Shown piece after piece: positions 7,853 through 11,424 of a stretch of 11,424 bases of DNA (its first letter is position 1; each line of letters begins with the position of its first letter). The translations under genes were made by a program, and so were the position numbers. The DNA is taken from assembly GCA_016256075.1 (NCBI GenBank), contig SDVU01000679.1, positions 1 to 11,424 of the forward strand, given 5' to 3'. The stretch is from Dictyocoela muelleri. Lineage: Eukaryota > Microsporidia. A model generated the notes under the pieces. It was not told the DNA's origin and ran no database searches. It worked only from the letters and a program-made list of their open reading frames with translations.

Positions 7853-8647
7853 TCAATTTCTTCTACGTCTTATTATTTTTATAATTATTCCAATAATTGT
7901 TAGAATAATAACTATAGATATAAAAATATTGAAGAATTTTTTGGCAGAATCAGAATCTAAAGTCTTGTTATTAAATTTAATATTATTACCAAACTCAAAG
8001 TTATAATTACAGTTAAATTTATAATCATGGTTGTAATGCGGATAATATTCGGGGTTATTCAAGTTTCTAAAGAAAAATGAGAAGTCTTCAAAAAAATCAT
8101 GATATTTTTCTTCAAAATTACACCCAGGATTTCTAAATCCAGGAGCATGTTTTCCATTATCAAATCTCGTTTCATTGCTAAATTTATATTTATTAAAGGT
8201 AAAATTTTCTTTGACCTCAAATGTGAATAGATCAATACGTTTATTTCTATAAACAAAACATAATTGATCGTATTGTCCCAATAGACTTGAATCAAATGCT
8301 ATTTCTTTTGCTCGGTTAAGTATTTTAAAGAAGAAGTCGTGTTCTTGACCGTGGAAATCTATTTTAGATTCTATACCTGAAAATTTATCCGGATGAACGA
8401 GTAATATTCGCCTAGCATATTGTTTTTTCACCTCATAATTATTTGTAAGATTATTTACACCCAAAATCTTTTTTAAATCATGTTGAACAGAATTATTGTA
8501 ACCGTCCCAAATTTCATCAATAGCTCTTTGAATATTATTTAAATTTTCATAAGTCATTGGAGGGTTTATTCTGGATTTTTTATATATTTTTTGAAAAAGG
8601 GTTTTCAGACAAATACTAATACAGTCAAGTTTGATTTTTTTAATCAT
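7853..8647 (-). CDS. Tail-anchored J-domain (DnaJ/Hsp40) protein
   Basis: This is a 264-residue, intronless reading frame with a TGA stop and the only apparently intact gene here. Residues about 56-127 form a J domain, the module that stimulates the ATPase of Hsp70 partners. It has helix I LKKILGV, helix II VKKQYARRILLV, the diagnostic HPD at residues 85-87 (HPDKF), a somewhat long loop, then helix III FFFKILNRAKEIAFD and the terminal QYD. There is no Gly/Phe linker, zinc-finger domain or DnaJ C-terminal domain, so it is a class C (type III) co-chaperone. Residues about 143-230 are rich in Asn, Phe, Tyr and His. Residues about 239-259 (FNIFISIVIILTIIGIIIKII) are a membrane segment followed by RRRRN at the end, giving a tail anchor with the J domain facing the cytosol. 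The basic tail would suit a mitosomal outer membrane or the ER; which one is open. ATG 8645-8647 is the first Met; Met31 is an alternative start that keeps the J domain. Confidence 0.9.
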   Translation of the reverse strand: MIKKIKLDCISICLKTLFQKIYKKSRINPPMTYENLNNIQRAIDEIWDGYNNSVQHDLKKILGVNNLTNNYEVKKQYARRILLVHPDKFSGIESKIDFHGQEHDFFFKILNRAKEIAFDSSLLGQYDQLCFVYRNKRIDLFTFEVKENFTFNKYKFSNETRFDNGKHAPGFRNPGCNFEEKYHDFFEDFSFFFRNLNNPEYYPHYNHDYKFNCNYNFEFGNNIKFNNKTLDSDSAKKFFNIFISIVIILTIIGIIIKIIRRRRN

Positions 8648-8958
8648 TTTTAAAAATTTTGATTAAGAAAATCGACTGATAAAAAAACCGACTATTAATA
8701 AACAATAAGTCAAATTGATTTAAAAGATTTAAATAAATAAAAATCAAATATCATTTCAAAATTTGTCAAAGTATTCATAAATTAACCTGGCTTTTATATT
8801 TAAATTTTACGTTAAATAAACAGAATATAATTCTTGTATAACTGTTTCTGTATTTTTAAAGATAGCCAATACTCCATAAAATGTAAATTTTAATGAAAAA
8901 CGTGATTTAAGTGATAAAATATACAATTGAATTATCACTTGAGTAGATGAACTGTTAG
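8648..8958. promoter_or_regulatory. Upstream region of the J-protein gene
   Basis: This roughly 310-bp AT-rich stretch must contain the promoter of the minus-strand gene if that gene is expressed. Just upstream of the ATG, read on the gene's strand, AGTCGGTTTTTTTAT and AGTCGATTTTC form a short direct repeat (8664-8690). I see no certain TATA box or other defined element. Confidence 0.3.
8909..8940. repeat. Stem-loop with perfect 9-bp arms
   Basis: AAGTGATAA at 8909-8917 is the exact reverse complement of TTATCACTT at 8932-8940, around a 14-bp loop. It lies about 265 bp upstream of the J-protein start and 19 bp before foldback 3. It could be a small regulatory hairpin or a transposon scar. 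Confidence 0.5.
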
Positions 8959-9344
8959 GTTCAGTCCCAATTGACCGAATTCCCAATTCAACGAAAAAAA
9001 TTTAACCTTTGTTTTATTTGAAGAGTTTTATTTTTGTAGTGTGAAATAATGCTTATACATTGTGGCTGTTATATTAATTAATGTATTTTATAATTCTTTT
9101 ACTAGACTGCAAGAGTATATATATATAATATTTATCTTGAAATTAGTCATATTGTATTTTCTTTAATAGTACTCAAAAATAATGCTTTTATAGCCTAGTA
9201 AAAGAAATGTACAATACAATAATTAATATATCTGCCACAATGTATAAGCATTATTTCACACTACAAAAATAAAACTCTTCAAAGAAAACAAAGGTTAAAA
9301 TATTTTTTTTCGGTGAATTGAAAATTCGGTAAATTGGACTACAC
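8959..9344. mobile_element. Foldback miniature element 3
   Basis: This is a long inverted repeat with arms of about 150 bp (8959-9110 and about 9193-9344) and a spacer of about 80 bp. Read inward, the left arm gives GGTTCAGTCCCAATTGACCG, TTTAACCTTTGTTTT, GAAGAGTTTTATTTTTGTAG, TGTGAAATAATGCTTATACA, TTGTGGC and TTCTTTTACTAG. The right arm gives GGTGTAGTCCAATTTACCG and then the same blocks with few changes. The innermost 100 bp of each arm are almost identical, which argues for a fairly recent element or ongoing arm homogenisation. No coding capacity. The right end directly abuts a hAT terminus. Confidence 0.88.
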
Positions 9345-9420
9345 CAGTAGTCGGCAAAGTGTTGCTCCGGAGCCGCATGAAGCTCTTCGCCTCTTTAAGT
9401 GCGACTCTTCAAAAAGAATA
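9345..9420 (+). mobile_element. hAT terminus fragment
   Basis: The sequence starts CAGTAGTCGGCAAAG, followed by GCTCCGGAGCCGCATGAAGC, TCTTCG and TTAAGTGCGACTCTTC. This is the typical outer end of a large group of hAT transposons (CAGxGGTCGGCAAxC, then a GGAGCCGCATGxGGCTCTT subterminal palindrome). It is also the most GC-rich spot outside the minisatellite. The opposite end and an 8-bp duplicate of the preceding GACTACAC were not found, so either the element is truncated or its other end has decayed beyond recognition. Confidence 0.75.
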
Positions 9421-10480
9421 TTTATATAAAGCACCACTTTTTTCTAAGGCGTTTTTAAAAAAGTAATATTGAATCATTATTATTGCATGCTGACAATACC
9501 AATAATTTATAACCCGGAAGTCATATCCTGCAAATATTATTTAGAAATTTAGTTCTCGGCTTACTTTAATACGTCACTTCTTGGCTACCTAGAGATAAAG
9601 GCCGTATAAGTGATTTTCGTTTTATGATAAACACATCAGGATATAGGATATTGATGTTTTTTCTATGTTTTTAGATTTTAATACTTTATTTGCTGATGTG
9701 CATCGCCAAACCCATACCAACACCTGTGTGAGTCATATTACTCAATTGAATATCAACCCAAGTCTTAAAAACAATAACACAATTAAAAAAAACCTATACT
9801 AACACTTGTTTCAAAGTTATTGACAACTTAATGTCAATCTAAATTATTTACTAAAGTAAAGTTATAAGATTCGAACTGTAAAAATTAAATAATACATACA
9901 AAAATATAAGCCATTGATCTAACTAGCACATTAATCAAATTTAAAAATAATTTAATCCCGATTTTTCTTAAATATATGTGAATATTTTTATGCTTTTTTT
10001 ATGAAAATTAAAAAAGAATTGATTTTTCGTAGCTCTAAATGCACCGCAGTAAAAAAATTAACTTTTTTACGAGAAAATTGAATTATTTTTTTGAAGGTTG
10101 AACACTTTCTGAAATAGCTTTTTTTTGGAAAATAAAATTTTACACCTATAAATAAATTTGGTAAAACTAGAAGAAGAAGTTTCAGTGCATATAACGAAAA
10201 AAACCAGAACTGTACTAAAAGTGACTGTCTTTATTATTTCAGACCCATAAACGTAGAAATCGGGCGTTATTTTTTCAATATATTTATTTTAAAAGAGATT
10301 AAATTCATGAAAATTGACCATTTTATAGTAGTCAAAGATTAGCTACAAATAACGGCCTAATTATAAGATATTACGTGCAGATTTTTATATAAATAATATA
10401 TGTTATTTACAGGTTTATCGATAAGATGTTATCTATTGTCTTAAAATAGCAAAATACACCCGCAAAAGAACTATGATATC
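9421..10480. other. AT-rich stretch, no recognised gene
   Basis: About 1 kb with stops in every frame. It may include the interior of a non-autonomous hAT element that begins at 9345, but no transposase motif is readable. No tRNA-like cloverleaf or strong inverted repeat was seen. Confidence 0.45.
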
Positions 10481-11424
10481 TCGTGTAAATCGCGAAAATC
10501 GCGGTAAACGTGGAAATCGTGGAAATTGTGAAAATCGTGGAAATAATGGAAATCGTAGAAATCGTGAAATCGTGAAATCGTGGAAATCGCGGAAATCGTA
10601 GAAATAATGGAAATCGTAGAAATTTTTAAAACGTGAAATCGTGGAAATCTTGGAAATCGTGGAAATCGTGGAAAAAATGAAAACGTGGAAAACGTGGAAA
10701 CGTGGAAAACGTGGAAATGTGGAAATCGGGAAATTGTGGAAATTGTGGAAATTGTGGAAATTGTGGAAATTGTGGAAATTGTGAAATTGTAGAAATTGTG
10801 GAAATTGTAGAAATTGTGGAAATTGTGGAAATCGCGGAAATCGCGGTAAACGTGGAAATCGTGGAAATCGTGGAAATCGTGGAAATCGTGGAAATCGTGG
10901 AAATAATAAAAATCGTAGAAATCGTAGAAATCGTAGAAATTGTGGAAATTGGATAATCGTGAAATCGCGGAAATCGTGGAAATCGGGAAAACGTGGAAAT
11001 CGTGGGAATTGTGGAAATTGTGGAAATTGTGGAAATTGTGGAAATTGTGGAAATTGTGGAAATTGTGGAAATTGTGGAAATCGAGAAATCTTGGAAATCG
11101 TGGAAATCGTGGAAATCGTAGAAATTGTGGAAATTGTGGAAATTGTGGAAATTGTGGAAATTGTGGAAATTGTGGAAATCTTAGAAATCGAGAAATCTTG
11201 GAAATCGTGGAAATCGTAGAAATCGTAGAAATTGTGGAAATTGTTGAAATTGTGGAAATCGTTGAAATTGTTGAAATTGTGGAAATTGTGAAAATTGTGA
11301 AAATCGTGGAAATCGTTGAAATCGTTGAAATTGTGGAAATCGCGGCTTTTGTGGAAATTGTGGAAATTGTGGAAATCGTGGCTTTTGTGGAAATTGTGGA
11401 AATTGTGGAAATTGTGGAAATTGT
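10481..11424. repeat. 9-bp-period minisatellite, runs off window end
   Basis: This is a tandem array of about 100 units of 9 bp, with consensus GGAAATCGT or GGAAATTGT on the plus strand. Units alternate in blocks. The CGT type dominates 10481-10733. A pure TGT block spans about 10734-10790, with further TGT blocks near 11005-11075, 11115-11175 and the last 50 bp. Occasional 8-bp units (GAAATCGT) shift the register. Larger repeats are visible: TCGAGAAATCTTGG recurs at 11081 and 11188, and GGCTTTTGTGG at 11343 and 11379, 36 bp apart. Because 9 is a multiple of three and the common units lack stops on both strands, long frames of repeated Asn-Cys-Gly, Glu-Ile-Val or Lys-Leu-Trp appear. These are artefacts of the repeat. 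Confidence 0.96.

Noticed and set aside
8059-8295. Minus-strand frame of 78 codons
   Set aside because: It is an alternative frame within the J-protein gene, which has clear domain evidence in its own frame.
9860-9885. GATTCGAAC string suggestive of a tRNA T-arm
   Set aside because: No acceptor, D or anticodon stems can be formed around it.
10702-11219. Long plus-strand frames encoding Asn-Cys-Gly and Glu-Ile-Val repeats
   Set aside because: They arise because the 9-bp unit has no stop in any frame on either strand. Frames change with 8-bp units, there is no non-repeat domain, and no start context. Treated as minisatellite.
10481-11424. CRISPR-like array
   Set aside because: Units are contiguous 9-mers without spacers, so it is a simple tandem repeat.

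Overview
The window is AT-rich eukaryotic DNA, probably from a microsporidian. This rests on the extreme AT content, an intronless gene for a short J-domain protein, and a mix of Merlin, Tc1/mariner, Ginger-like and hAT-like DNA transposons of the kind known from large, transposon-rich microsporidian genomes. The assignment is an inference; another AT-rich protist is possible. No rRNA, tRNA, CRISPR array or viral gene was recognised.

Layout: 1-899 is a decayed Tc1/mariner transposase whose start lies outside the window. Around 1029-1291 is a foldback (palindromic) element. A decayed Merlin (IS1595-like) transposase follows at 1391-2125 on the plus strand. A short fragment of a second Merlin family lies at 2548-2700 (minus). 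From 3410 to 5207 is a compact element with inverted ends and a single integrase-type gene (minus), best matched to the Ginger class; it is broken. From 5297 to 6505 is a longer Merlin copy (minus) of the same family as the 2548-2700 fragment. It is split by a 390-bp hAT-type miniature element (5578-5967) flanked by the 8-bp duplication CCCTAGAA. Another TA-ended foldback sits at 7428-7705.

The only gene that looks intact is on the minus strand at 7853-8647. It encodes a 264-residue J-domain protein with a C-terminal membrane anchor. Beyond it are a third foldback (8959-9344), a hAT terminus directly abutting it (9345-9420), about 1 kb of featureless AT-rich DNA, and a 9-bp-period minisatellite (10481 to the window end) whose units alternate between GGAAATCGT and GGAAATTGT.

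The genes do not form a pathway. The region reads as a transposon graveyard with nested insertions around one host gene. The clearest results are the dated nesting of a hAT miniature element inside a Merlin reading frame, the tail-anchored J protein, the small Ginger-like element with recognisable ends and target duplication, and the internal organisation of the minisatellite. I did not find convincing evidence of a wholly new biological system.
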